From: Sulfurimonas sp.
GTDB lineage: Bacteria; Campylobacterota; Campylobacteria; Campylobacterales; Sulfurimonadaceae
DNA length: 10,328 bases
Assembly (NCBI GenBank): GCA_026988735.1
Contig: JALSKR010000227.1
Span: 1-10,328, forward strand
Direction: 5' to 3'
Shown in pieces: positions 1 to 7,248 of the stretch; the first letter of the stretch is position 1; each line of letters opens with the position of its first letter. Both the position numbers and the translations under genes were made by a program. Under the pieces are notes generated by a model. It saw only the letters and a list, made by a program, of their open reading frames with translations. It had not been told where the DNA came from and did no database searches.

Positions 1-1115
1 TGATGATGATGGGTGAACATTTTAATGGAAAACTTCCTTTTAAGCACATCTACCTGCATGCACTTGTCCGTGATGAACACGGGCAAAAAATGAGTAAATC
101 CAAAGGCAATGTCATAGACCCGCTTGATATGGTTAACAAATACTCTGCCGATATCCTTCGTTTTACTCTTGCGGTTTCTGCTGCACAGGGTCGTGACATA
201 CGAATGAGCCAAGAAAAACTAGAGCTTAACCGTAACTTTACGAACAAGCTTTACAATGCAAGCAAATATCTGCAAATGAACGAAGAAATTTTTCCTGATT
301 TAACCGGTTTTTGTATCAATACAGACCTTGGTCGTTATATGATGAGTCGCTTAAATTTTGCTACAAAAGAAGTGCGTACTTACCTTGATGAGTACAAATT
401 CAATGATGCCGCGCTTACAATGTACCGCTTTTTATGGAATGAATTTTGTGACTGGGGAATTGAGCTGAGTAAAGCCGACAAAGCATCCATCGTAGAACTC
501 GGTGCTATATTTAAAGAGGCTATGAAACTGCTCCATCCGTTTATGCCTTTCATTACAGAACATCTCTACCATGAACTCAGCGGTACTACCTTGGAGGACG
601 GTGACTCAATTATGCTGAAAAAATTCCCGTCTAAAACAAAACAGCGTAAAGAAGAAAAAACATTTGCTATTATAATGGATGCTATTGTCTCTATTCGTCG
701 TGCAAAAGTTTTGGTTGATTTGGCAAACCAAAAAATCCAAAAAGCCTATGTCAAAATCGACAATCTCAGTGAAAAAGAAAAAGCAATGATGCTACCTTTC
801 ATTGCAAAACTTGCAAAAGTAACTGATGTAGAATTTACCGATACAAAAATAGAAAATGCGGTAAGTGATATTGCAGATAACTGTGAAACTTTTATTCCGA
901 CAGATTCTATTGATTTGACGCCGATTATTAACAAATTAACAAAACAGGATGAAAAACTCCAAAAAGAGATAGCTAAACTAAACGGTATGCTAAACAATGA
1001 ACGCTTTGTTGCCAATGCACCGGCAGATGTTTTAGAAAAAAATCGTGAAGCACTAGGCGATGCACAAATAAAGCGTGAAAAAGTTTTAGAACAACTAGGT
1101 TCATTAAAGGCATAA
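1..1115 (+). CDS. valS: Valyl-tRNA synthetase, C-terminal part (5' end outside window)
   Basis: Charges tRNA-Val with valine in the cytoplasm. The reading frame is open to the left window edge. The first complete codon is at base 3, and the Met there is internal to the enzyme. Counting from it, the class I KMSKS loop is intact at residues 29-33, inside the ValRS-typical stretch HALVRDEHGQKMSKSKGN. An anticodon-binding helical domain follows (about 75-230, including HPFMPFITEHLYHEL at 178-192). The end is a charged heptad-like segment (about 304-368), which matches the C-terminal coiled-coil arm that distinguishes ValRS from IleRS and LeuRS. The catalytic HIGH motif and the editing domain must lie upstream of the window. 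The stop TAA (1113-1115) is separated by one base from the next gene, which implies co-transcription. The identification is secure; only the 5' boundary is unknown. Confidence 0.96.
   Translation, partial: MMMGEHFNGKLPFKHIYLHALVRDEHGQKMSKSKGNVIDPLDMVNKYSADILRFTLAVSAAQGRDIRMSQEKLELNRNFTNKLYNASKYLQMNEEIFPDLTGFCINTDLGRYMMSRLNFATKEVRTYLDEYKFNDAALTMYRFLWNEFCDWGIELSKADKASIVELGAIFKEAMKLLHPFMPFITEHLYHELSGTTLEDGDSIMLKKFPSKTKQRKEEKTFAIIMDAIVSIRRAKVLVDLANQKIQKAYVKIDNLSEKEKAMMLPFIAKLAKVTDVEFTDTKIENAVSDIADNCETFIPTDSIDLTPIINKLTKQDEKLQKEIAKLNGMLNNERFVANAPADVLEKNREALGDAQIKREKVLEQLGSLKA
1106..1110 (+). promoter_or_regulatory. Ribosome binding site inside valS for the TTG-started transporter gene
   Basis: AAAGG sits in the last codons of valS, six bases before the TTG at 1117. 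It supports the TTG as the start, because no ATG or GTG lies nearby in frame and the following protein sequence is a normal SulP N-terminus. Its position inside valS suggests translational coupling. Confidence 0.55.
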
Positions 1116-1116
1116 T

Positions 1117-2655
1117 TTGTTTGACATAAAAAAATATACATCTCCAAATATCAAAAATGACCTTTTATCAGGTTTGGTTGTTGCAGTAGCACTCGTTCCA
1201 GAGGCAATAGCCTTTAGTTTTATAGCCGGTGTCAGTCCTATTGTCGGGCTTTACACTGCATTTATACTTGGTGTTATTACGGCACTTATCGGTGGCAAAC
1301 CCGGAATGATTAGCGGAGCGACGGGAAGTGTTGCCGTTGTCATCATAGGGCTCGTCATTGAGGCGAACACTAAACTCTCTGCACAAGGATTCAGCGGAGA
1401 TGAGCTTTACATACATATGCTTAATTATATTCTTCTTGCAACAATTATAGCAGGGCTTATTCAAGTAGCTGTAGGTGTCTTAAAGTTTGGAAAATTTATT
1501 CGTCTTGTTCCGCAACCTGCTTTGTATGGGTTTGTAAACGGCTTAGCTATTGTTATTGCTATGGCACAGTTTAAATTCTTTGACAATCAAGGCTTGAGTA
1601 TGTATATTATTGTAGCCGTTACCATGCTTATTATGTACTTTTTACCAAAATATACAAAGGCTGTTCCCTCAGGACTTGTTGCCATTGTCCTTTTAACTCT
1701 TGTGGTGTATTTTACAAATTTAGACACACTTACTGTCGGAGCATTAGCCGACCTTTCAGAGTTTAAAGGAAAATTACCGCATCTTATTATTCCCGATACA
1801 CTTTTTAGTATGGATGCTATTGTTATGGTACTTCCTTATGCTGTTATTATGGCGCTTGTCGGGCTTATAGAATCACTCTTGACCCTTGCGGTTTTAGACG
1901 AAATGAGCGGAACACGCGGAAGCGGTAACCAAGAGTGTATTGCCCTTGGATGTGGTAATATTGCTTCAGGATTTTTTGGCGGTATGGCAGGATGTGCCAT
2001 GATTGGACAGAGTATCATCAACTACACCTCCGGTGGGCTTGGACGGCTTTCATCATTTACGGCAGCCGTCGGGCTTTTGATTTTAGTCGTATCTATGACG
2101 GATGTTTTAAATGCTATTCCTGTGGGTGTTCTTGTGGGCATTATGTTTATGGTGAGTATAGGAACATTTGAGTGGTCAAGTTTTTCGCATCTCAAACACA
2201 TGCCTAGAGCTGATGTTTTTGTTATGGTTGTCGTCACCATTATAACAGTTGTCGAAGATTTGGCTGTCGCCGTTATAGCAGGGGTCATTATATCTGCACT
2301 AGTGTTTGCTTGGAAACACGCTCGTATCTGGGCAAAAACCTATACAGAAGCAGACGGAACAAAAGTGTATGAGCTTGAAGGCCCACTCTTTTTTGCCAGT
2401 GCCACAACATTTTCAGATAATTTTGATATTCCCAATGATCCGCCAAAGGTTGTCATAGACTTTAAAAATGCAAGAGTTTTGGATTTTTCCGGTGTTGAAG
2501 CTATAGATTCTTTAGTAAAAAAATACGAAGATGCAGGAAAGAACCTTCTCCTGCGTCATTTGAGCCAAGATTGTAAGAAGATTATGAAAAAAGCCGGACC
2601 GCATTGTACCTATGAAGAGGATGACCCAACATATAAAGTCGCTATTAATTATTAA
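1117..2655 (+). CDS. SulP/SLC26-family inorganic anion transporter with STAS domain
   Basis: Predicted inner-membrane anion permease of 512 residues. The membrane part (about 12-400) is a run of hydrophobic helices carrying family signatures: a PEAIAFSFIAG-type first helix (28-38), GLYTAF (44-49) with the following GGKPGMISGATGS (59-71), and the conserved GLIESLLTL...DEMSGTRG segment (249-268) followed by GFFGGMAGCAMIGQS (285-299). A cytoplasmic STAS domain follows (about 414-505), with GPLFFASA (422-429) and DFSGVEAID (456-464). Family members carry sulfate, bicarbonate, or dicarboxylates. The sequence does not settle the substrate; bicarbonate or sulfate would both suit an autotrophic sulfur oxidiser, but that is inference. 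The start is TTG, one base after the valS stop and preceded by AAAGG. The gene is probably transcribed with valS and ends at the hairpin just downstream. The family call is firm, the substrate open. Confidence 0.93.
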   Translation: MFDIKKYTSPNIKNDLLSGLVVAVALVPEAIAFSFIAGVSPIVGLYTAFILGVITALIGGKPGMISGATGSVAVVIIGLVIEANTKLSAQGFSGDELYIHMLNYILLATIIAGLIQVAVGVLKFGKFIRLVPQPALYGFVNGLAIVIAMAQFKFFDNQGLSMYIIVAVTMLIMYFLPKYTKAVPSGLVAIVLLTLVVYFTNLDTLTVGALADLSEFKGKLPHLIIPDTLFSMDAIVMVLPYAVIMALVGLIESLLTLAVLDEMSGTRGSGNQECIALGCGNIASGFFGGMAGCAMIGQSIINYTSGGLGRLSSFTAAVGLLILVVSMTDVLNAIPVGVLVGIMFMVSIGTFEWSSFSHLKHMPRADVFVMVVVTIITVVEDLAVAVIAGVIISALVFAWKHARIWAKTYTEADGTKVYELEGPLFFASATTFSDNFDIPNDPPKVVIDFKNARVLDFSGVEAIDSLVKKYEDAGKNLLLRHLSQDCKKIMKKAGPHCTYEEDDPTYKVAINY

Positions 2656-2690
2656 ATTATGTTTCATAACGAAACATGATTTTTATTTTC
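2654..2690 (+). terminator. Probable intrinsic terminator after the SulP gene
   Basis: A 12-bp stem (2654-2665 with 2671-2682, one G-T wobble at 2658/2678) closes a five-base loop ATAAC. The core ATGTTTC/GAAACAT is perfect. The 3' arm runs into a T-rich stretch (2680-2689, interrupted by one A). The stem is AT-rich and begins within the stop codon, so it may be a weak terminator. The same symmetric core could instead be a protein-binding operator. Confidence 0.5.
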
Positions 2691-2747
2691 TAAGATTAAT
2701 TTCACATTAACAAGACAATTTAATTAATATTTTTATATTATAAAGAC
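2683..2747 (+). promoter_or_regulatory. AT-rich region presumed to hold the diguanylate cyclase promoter
   Basis: This is the only non-coding DNA upstream of the GGDEF gene, so its promoter probably lies here. There is no TGnTATAAT. Candidate -10 boxes are TAAGAT (2691-2696), TAATAT (2725-2730) and TATTAT (2737-2742); the last two would give a very short or absent leader. No clear Shine-Dalgarno is present (only AAAG at 2742-2745, two bases from the ATG). ATTAA occurs three times (2695-2699, 2706-2710, 2723-2727). The start site cannot be assigned from sequence alone. Confidence 0.25.
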
Positions 2748-4610
2748 ATGAATTTAAAATCTTTACAAATAAAAATTATCCTTATTTTTTCTCTTCCTGC
2801 TCTTGCTTTACTCTATTTTTCATACTCTTTAGTTCATTCCAATTATATAAAATACCAAAAAAGTATTTCCTATGCATCATCAGCACAACACACTCACATA
2901 CTCAGTAAACTCATTCATAATATACAACTAGAAAGAGGACTAAGCGCAGGCTATATAGTTTCAAAAGATGCTACCATCAAACACAATTTAGAAAAACAAT
3001 ACAAACTAACGGACAATTCATATAAAGATTTAATCAACTTCTCAAAGAAGCATCAAGCATTTTTAGAAAAATTCAAAAAAATCAATTTAATAAGAAAAAA
3101 AGTTCTTAACACTAAAATTAATTTTTCTGATGAAATAAAATATTATAATAACCTAAACAAAGAGTTGTTAAATAGTATCGCTACATTAATGTATAATTTA
3201 AAATCAAAATCATACAACGGCAAAGCATTAATAGAGCTTCAACAATTAAAAGAGTATTTAGGGCAAGAAAGAGCCTACACCTATAATCAAATTTTAGCTC
3301 AACACAGAAATGAAAAATATATACACTACATTCAGCTATTACAAACAAAAGAAAAAAATCTCAAAAATATTTTCTATGTTTGTGCTTCTCAAAAAAGTAA
3401 AAAACTTTTACAGCATATCATTCAAAAAGAAACACTCACAAAAGTAAACTACCTAAGAAAGATGTTTTTACTGAAAAAACTCTCATCAAAAAAAGATGCA
3501 AAAGTATGGTTTCAAACAACTTCTCAATATATTACACAAATATATAATGTCTCAAGTAAAATTCTCAATACAATTTTAGCCGAAGCCATAACAACACAAA
3601 AAGAAATAAAAAAAATATTTTTATTAACAGTTGTGTTTTGGGTTTTGTCACTCATATCTCTTTTTATACTAATCTACATTATTAACAGACTGATTAAAAA
3701 AGAAGATAAACTACTGAAAAAAATCCGAATAGCCTCATATACCTTCGATTCTCATGAAGCCATTGTTATAACTGATGAAAAAGGAATTGTACTTGAAGTC
3801 AATAAATCTTTTACCAAAATTACTGGTTATAAAGAAAATGAAATTATAGGGCGTACTACAAGAGTGCTCAAATCAGGTAAACACAGTAAAGAATTTTATG
3901 TTGACATGTGGAAGCAACTGCTTACATCAGGAAGATGGAACGGCGATATATACAATAAACGAAAAAATGGTGAAATTTATCCGGAGAGGCTTTCTATTAC
4001 TGCCATTAAAAATGAAGATAATGAAATTATTAACTTCATCGCACAATTTTATGATATATCTGATTTAAGGAATGCCCAAGCAGAAGCGCTGTATCAAGCA
4101 AATCATGATTTTTTAACCGGACTGCTCAACAGAAAACTTCTTCTACAGAGATTGCACGAAGAAAATGCAAAAGCATTACGACACAATTTTATTCATGCTT
4201 TTTTATTTATAGACTTAGATAACTTTAAATATGTCAATGATACATTTGGACATCATGTAGGAGATATACTACTCGTTGAAGTTAGTCATAGAATAAAAAA
4301 AATACTCAGAGAAGAAGACATTCTTGCAAGAATGGGTGGAGATGAATTTGCAATTATTTTAACAAATATCGCACATTCAAAAGAAAAAGCAAGAGAATAT
4401 GCAAGTAAAAAATGTGAAAATATTATAATAGCTCTCTCAAATGATTTTATCATAGAAAAACATACCATTCATATAGGTGCTAGTATTGGTATTAAAATTT
4501 TTCCTGATGAAAAGAACAATATAGAAGATATTATGAATGATGCGGACAAAGCTATGTATATTGCTAAAAAAAATGGTAAAAACAAATGTTCTTTATATAG
4601 CGAAATATAA
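2748..4610 (+). CDS. Membrane-bound diguanylate cyclase: NIT-like sensor, PAS, GGDEF
   Basis: Predicted to make c-di-GMP from two GTP at the inner membrane in response to a periplasmic signal (620 residues). An N-terminal membrane helix (about 8-28) and a second one (about 289-313) flank an all-helical periplasmic domain. That domain carries IQLERGLSAGYI (59-70) and a second GQERAYTYNQIL (172-183), the paired ER-containing helices typical of NIT (nitrate/nitrite-sensing) domains. A PAS domain spans about 327-440. The GGDEF domain (about 450-618) has DFLTGLLNR (454-462), DLDNFKYVND (489-498), GHHVGD (501-506) and GGDEF (530-534). Catalytic and metal positions D489, N497, D506 and E533 are present. 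RxxD (521-524) sits five residues before GGDEF, so a product-inhibition I-site is intact. There is no EAL domain. Nitrate as the ligand is inference from the domain type. The gene is AT-richer than valS and the SulP gene. The ATG start is supported by the membrane helix beginning right after it. Confidence 0.92.
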   Translation: MNLKSLQIKIILIFSLPALALLYFSYSLVHSNYIKYQKSISYASSAQHTHILSKLIHNIQLERGLSAGYIVSKDATIKHNLEKQYKLTDNSYKDLINFSKKHQAFLEKFKKINLIRKKVLNTKINFSDEIKYYNNLNKELLNSIATLMYNLKSKSYNGKALIELQQLKEYLGQERAYTYNQILAQHRNEKYIHYIQLLQTKEKNLKNIFYVCASQKSKKLLQHIIQKETLTKVNYLRKMFLLKKLSSKKDAKVWFQTTSQYITQIYNVSSKILNTILAEAITTQKEIKKIFLLTVVFWVLSLISLFILIYIINRLIKKEDKLLKKIRIASYTFDSHEAIVITDEKGIVLEVNKSFTKITGYKENEIIGRTTRVLKSGKHSKEFYVDMWKQLLTSGRWNGDIYNKRKNGEIYPERLSITAIKNEDNEIINFIAQFYDISDLRNAQAEALYQANHDFLTGLLNRKLLLQRLHEENAKALRHNFIHAFLFIDLDNFKYVNDTFGHHVGDILLVEVSHRIKKILREEDILARMGGDEFAIILTNIAHSKEKAREYASKKCENIIIALSNDFIIEKHTIHIGASIGIKIFPDEKNNIEDIMNDADKAMYIAKKNGKNKCSLYSEI

Positions 4611-4621
4611 ATTTTTTATTT
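4592..4621 (+). terminator. Weak AT-only hairpin with T-tract at the end of the GGDEF gene
   Basis: A 7-bp stem TTTATAT/ATATAAA (4592-4598 and 4605-4611) with a six-base loop overlaps the stop codon. It is followed by six T, an A and more T. The order fits an intrinsic terminator for the plus-strand gene, but the stem has no G-C pair, so the call is tentative. It also lies just past the stop of the convergent minus-strand gene, though no T-tract follows directly on that strand. Confidence 0.3.
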
Positions 4622-6034
4622 TACATATATAAAACTATCCGGAATAATAGATTTATATTTTGGTATAGATTGTCCTAATGAGGCATTAATGTATGTTGGA
4701 TCTGCTATGACATACCTTTGCCCTCCTGCTTCCACACTCGCTCCTCTCATAGGTACATGTAAGGCTGTACTCATGTGGTTTTTATATTTAACCCCAACAA
4801 CACCAATACCAAACAAATCTTTTACCAGTCGTGCGTACAGCACAGCTCTGTCTTCACAATCAGATTTGCTATAGTAGAGTGTTTCTTCTGCAAACATTAC
4901 TTTTTCTTTACCAAATTGTTCATCATCGCGTTCATATTTAAATGCTTTTTGCACAAATCTAAGCACAAAATTTAAAGCTTCGCTTGCTTTTTTATTTTCA
5001 GTATATTGTTTTATATCTCCGGCAATATCTTTATATGTTTCATACTCCAAAGGTGCATTGAAAAAAACTTTATAATCTACTTGAGGATAACTGTTCATAA
5101 AGTCAATTAAATTTTGATTATAGCGATAAGAAAGATTATATACCTTTCCATACTCTTTAAAAGAAACAGTTTTTCTGTGAAGATTTTTTTCAAAATTTGG
5201 TAAAGTCCTCATCTCAAAATCAAGAGCTTTTGTTGCATCTGGATAATCATGAGCGTATGTATAAATATTTCCAATGTTCTCTTTATCATATTGAGCGATG
5301 ACATAAAACTTTTCGTCATTCAATGTATAATTTGGAGTCGAATACATTTTGCCTTTTATTTTATACAGTAAAACTATATGCTTGTCTGCACCCAAGGCAA
5401 CTTTAACTCTGTATCCAAGCTTATTAAATAAAAACCAGTCAAATAATTTTACCTCATCTTGCGTCGTAAAAAGATTATGTGCTAATTTGTCAACCAAAAG
5501 GTAAACGCCCCAATCATTCAAGTTCATATGCTTACATGTAAGCCTAATTTCATACAACATATCATCATAATTACTTGCAGCCATGACACTAAAAAAGTTT
5601 ATTATACCTTTTTGAGTTCTAGGATAAAACTTAGCATTTTTCATTTGTTTATCAATATTAAATCCAAGAGAAGATCCGAAAAAGTCAAATGAAACATCAT
5701 AAGCTTTTAACTTTTTTGCAAGAACTGGTAGCTTTTTTACTACAAATGGTTTTTTTATAATAATGACTAAATTTGGTCCTACATTTTTTGGGATTTTTGC
5801 CATAAGAGATGAAATAGATTTTGGTTTTGATTTTTTATACAGCGGAGGTGAAATATATGCGTTATACTCCTCCCACTGTGCTTGTAAATACTTATTGAAC
5901 TCATTGTCTTTTTTGTCTCTAAATTTGCTAAAAGACTCTGCTTGTACATGTTTAAAATCTGCAAAACTCTGCGCAAAGACAGAAGTAAATGCGAGACTTA
6001 TTATAAGGCTAAAAAGGCCAAATCGATTGTACAA
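4616..6034 (-). CDS. Exported transglutaminase-like (Cys-His-Asp) protein coupled to flgH
   Basis: Predicted periplasmic protein of 472 residues from a TTG at 6034. This start gives a standard signal peptide (MYNRFGLF, a hydrophobic core, then SVFAQ, cleavage near residue 21). In-frame ATGs at 6106 and 6073 would add 24 or 13 residues, put charged residues before the signal and deepen the overlap with flgH, so they are less likely. GGGGAA lies six bases upstream of the TTG and AAGGA further up. Near the C-terminus is a transglutaminase-like core: Cys393 in SKSDCEDRAVLYARL, His420 in KNHMSTALHV (His426 is an alternative) and Asp445 in VIADPTYINASLG. The family includes proteases, amidases and cross-linkers, so the reaction is unknown. 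An earlier region (about 175-250) looks like a degenerate copy of the same fold. The gene overlaps the 3' end of flgH by 26 bp and is probably in one operon with it, which suggests but does not prove a cell-envelope or flagellum-related role. Confidence 0.8.
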   Translation of the reverse strand: MYNRFGLFSLIISLAFTSVFAQSFADFKHVQAESFSKFRDKKDNEFNKYLQAQWEEYNAYISPPLYKKSKPKSISSLMAKIPKNVGPNLVIIIKKPFVVKKLPVLAKKLKAYDVSFDFFGSSLGFNIDKQMKNAKFYPRTQKGIINFFSVMAASNYDDMLYEIRLTCKHMNLNDWGVYLLVDKLAHNLFTTQDEVKLFDWFLFNKLGYRVKVALGADKHIVLLYKIKGKMYSTPNYTLNDEKFYVIAQYDKENIGNIYTYAHDYPDATKALDFEMRTLPNFEKNLHRKTVSFKEYGKVYNLSYRYNQNLIDFMNSYPQVDYKVFFNAPLEYETYKDIAGDIKQYTENKKASEALNFVLRFVQKAFKYERDDEQFGKEKVMFAEETLYYSKSDCEDRAVLYARLVKDLFGIGVVGVKYKNHMSTALHVPMRGASVEAGGQRYVIADPTYINASLGQSIPKYKSIIPDSFIYVK

Positions 6035-6731
6035 TTTTCGTTCCCCATCCTTGTTGTGTAGCACGATCCACATCTCCTTCTGTTTTGTAAAGTATTTTTG
6101 CATCACTGATTTGTGAAGAGTTAATTCTATTATATTGGTCTATATCAAAAGGGCGAATTACACCACTTAATTGTACTATCTGCTTTTGGTCATCTATCAA
6201 TATTTCTCTTTTACCAGATATATAATAATTGCCATTACTTAAAACTTTTACTATTCTAGCAGAAATTGTAGTCGTAAAACTTGCATCTTTTGTTGTACTT
6301 CCTGAGCCTTTATAAGCGCTACTAGATGTAGAGTTAAAACCTAAATTACTAAACCCATTAATGTTTGCTACTTTAGAATTTACCCCTGCATTTGCGCCTG
6401 TACTTGAAAAAAGTCCTCCACCAAGTGTGCTGTTGTCATTTTCAGAAAGCTGTTTTGAACCCGTATTGGAACTTTTTGCCACTTCAGATATGACGACTGT
6501 AACTATGTCACTCACATGCATAGCTTTATGATCTGCAAAAAGAGGATTTTTACCCTGTCCAAAAATGCTACCAGTGGATGCGAAATCCTGCTGTTCTTCT
6601 TTTGCAGGCATTTGTTCAACATAAGTCGGCGGTTCAAAATTTATTTCAGGTTCTGTTAAATTTGCAGTACATCCATTCAAAAACAGTGTCCCTAAAATAA
6701 ATGCAAAACTAAACAATAGCACTTTTTTCAT
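6009..6731 (-). CDS. flgH: Flagellar L-ring lipoprotein FlgH
   Basis: Forms the outer-membrane L-ring around the flagellar rod, with FlgI making the P-ring. The protein has 240 residues, the usual family length. It starts with a lipoprotein signal ending in lipobox LNGC, lipidated Cys21. FlgH hallmarks follow in order: NPLFADHKAMHVSDIVTVVI, a glycine/serine/asparagine-rich middle, a TTTISARIVKVLSNGNYYISGKR-type stretch (SARIVKVLSNGNYYI), SGVIRPFDI and a C-terminal GWGTKIVQSIWPF. The ATG (6731-6729) has a good Shine-Dalgarno (AAGGAAG at 6745-6739, seven bases away). A sigma-54-type promoter lies 32 bases or more upstream. Its 3' end overlaps the transglutaminase-like gene by 26 bp. No other flagellar gene is in the window. 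Confidence 0.96.
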   Translation of the reverse strand: MKKVLLFSFAFILGTLFLNGCTANLTEPEINFEPPTYVEQMPAKEEQQDFASTGSIFGQGKNPLFADHKAMHVSDIVTVVISEVAKSSNTGSKQLSENDNSTLGGGLFSSTGANAGVNSKVANINGFSNLGFNSTSSSAYKGSGSTTKDASFTTTISARIVKVLSNGNYYISGKREILIDDQKQIVQLSGVIRPFDIDQYNRINSSQISDAKILYKTEGDVDRATQQGWGTKIVQSIWPF

Positions 6732-6750
6732 AAATAAACTTCCTTAATTT

Positions 6751-6759
6751 TGCTATAAT
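6751..6759 (+). promoter_or_regulatory. Extended -10 promoter for the yqeY gene
   Basis: TGCTATAAT is a perfect extended -10 (TGn plus TATAAT at 6754-6759). The start of transcription would be near 6766, giving a leader of about 39 bases before the ATG at 6805. No convincing -35 is seen, as is usual for housekeeping promoters in Campylobacterota. The box sits at the predicted flgH transcription start on the other strand. Confidence 0.6.
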
Positions 6760-6762
6760 ACT

Positions 6763-6778
6763 AGCAATTTTAGTTCCA
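6763..6778 (-). promoter_or_regulatory. Sigma-54 (RpoN) type promoter for flgH
   Basis: On the minus strand, reading from 6778 to 6763, the sequence is TGGAACTAAAATTGCT. It fits the sigma-54 consensus TGGCACG-N4-TTGCW at all but two specified positions, and has the obligatory GG (6777-6776) and GC (6765-6764) separated by exactly ten bases. Transcription would start near 6752, leaving a leader of about 20 bases that holds the AAGGAAG ribosome site. Sigma-54 control of rod, ring and hook genes is well known in Campylobacter and Helicobacter. The activator would be the flagellar FlgR-type regulator (inference). Confidence 0.7.
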
Positions 6779-6804
6779 TAAAATAATAGACAAGGATTGT
6801 AAAA

Positions 6805-7248
6805 ATGTCATTAAGAGAAAAAATTAATCAAAATGTAAAAGAAGCTATGAAAGCTAGAGATAGTAAAAAAAGGGACGCCCTTCGTTTGCTTACGAGTGCT
6901 TTTAAACAGATAGAAGTAGATGAGAGAAAAGAGCTAAATGATGAGGATGTTATAAAAATCATTCAAACGCAGGTAAAACGCAGAAATGACGCGGCAAGCC
7001 AGTACAAAGATGCAGGTCGGGAAGATTTAATGAAAATAGAGCTTGATGAGATAGCCTACTATGAGGTCTATTTACCAAAGCAACTCAGTGATGAAGAGCT
7101 AGAAAAAGAGGTGAAAGCTATCATTGAAAAAACAGGCGCTTCAAGTATGAAAGATATGGGAAAAGTGATGGGAATGGCAAGTAAAGAATTAGCCGGAAAA
7201 GCTGACGGCAAACGCATTAGCGAAATGGTAAAAAAAGCTTTAGCTTAA
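6805..7248 (+). CDS. yqeY: YqeY/GatB-like domain protein
   Basis: A 147-residue cytoplasmic protein covering the complete YqeY family. YqeY is related to the C-terminal tRNA-interacting domain of the GatB amidotransferase subunit, but its function as a stand-alone protein is not established. Family features seen are the N-terminal MSLREKINQNVKEAMKARD, KRDALRLL, the central QVKRRNDAASQYKDAGREDL, YLPKQLSDEEL and the C-terminal GKVMGMASKELAGKADGKRIS stretch. The start is supported by AAGGA (6792-6796) eight bases upstream of the ATG. The gene is divergent from flgH across a 73-base promoter region. It converges on the unknown gene to its right, with a 4-bp stop-codon overlap (TTAA, 7245-7248). 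Confidence 0.93.
   Translation: MSLREKINQNVKEAMKARDSKKRDALRLLTSAFKQIEVDERKELNDEDVIKIIQTQVKRRNDAASQYKDAGREDLMKIELDEIAYYEVYLPKQLSDEELEKEVKAIIEKTGASSMKDMGKVMGMASKELAGKADGKRISEMVKKALA

Noticed and set aside
746..1147. 133-residue open frame on the minus strand opposite valS
   Set aside because: It lies fully antisense to well-conserved valS coding sequence, has a Ser/Phe-rich composition typical of antisense Lys/Glu codons, and has no supporting ribosome site or family match.
4616..6106. Longer version of the transglutaminase-like protein from the ATG at 6106
   Set aside because: It would overlap flgH by 98 bases and put 24 extra residues, several charged, in front of a signal peptide that already has a proper start at the TTG at 6034. 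Not excluded, but less likely.
5763..6116. 117-residue open frame on the plus strand opposite the transglutaminase-like gene and the end of flgH
   Set aside because: It is antisense to two supported genes, has no plausible promoter or recognisable domain, and is best read as a shadow frame.
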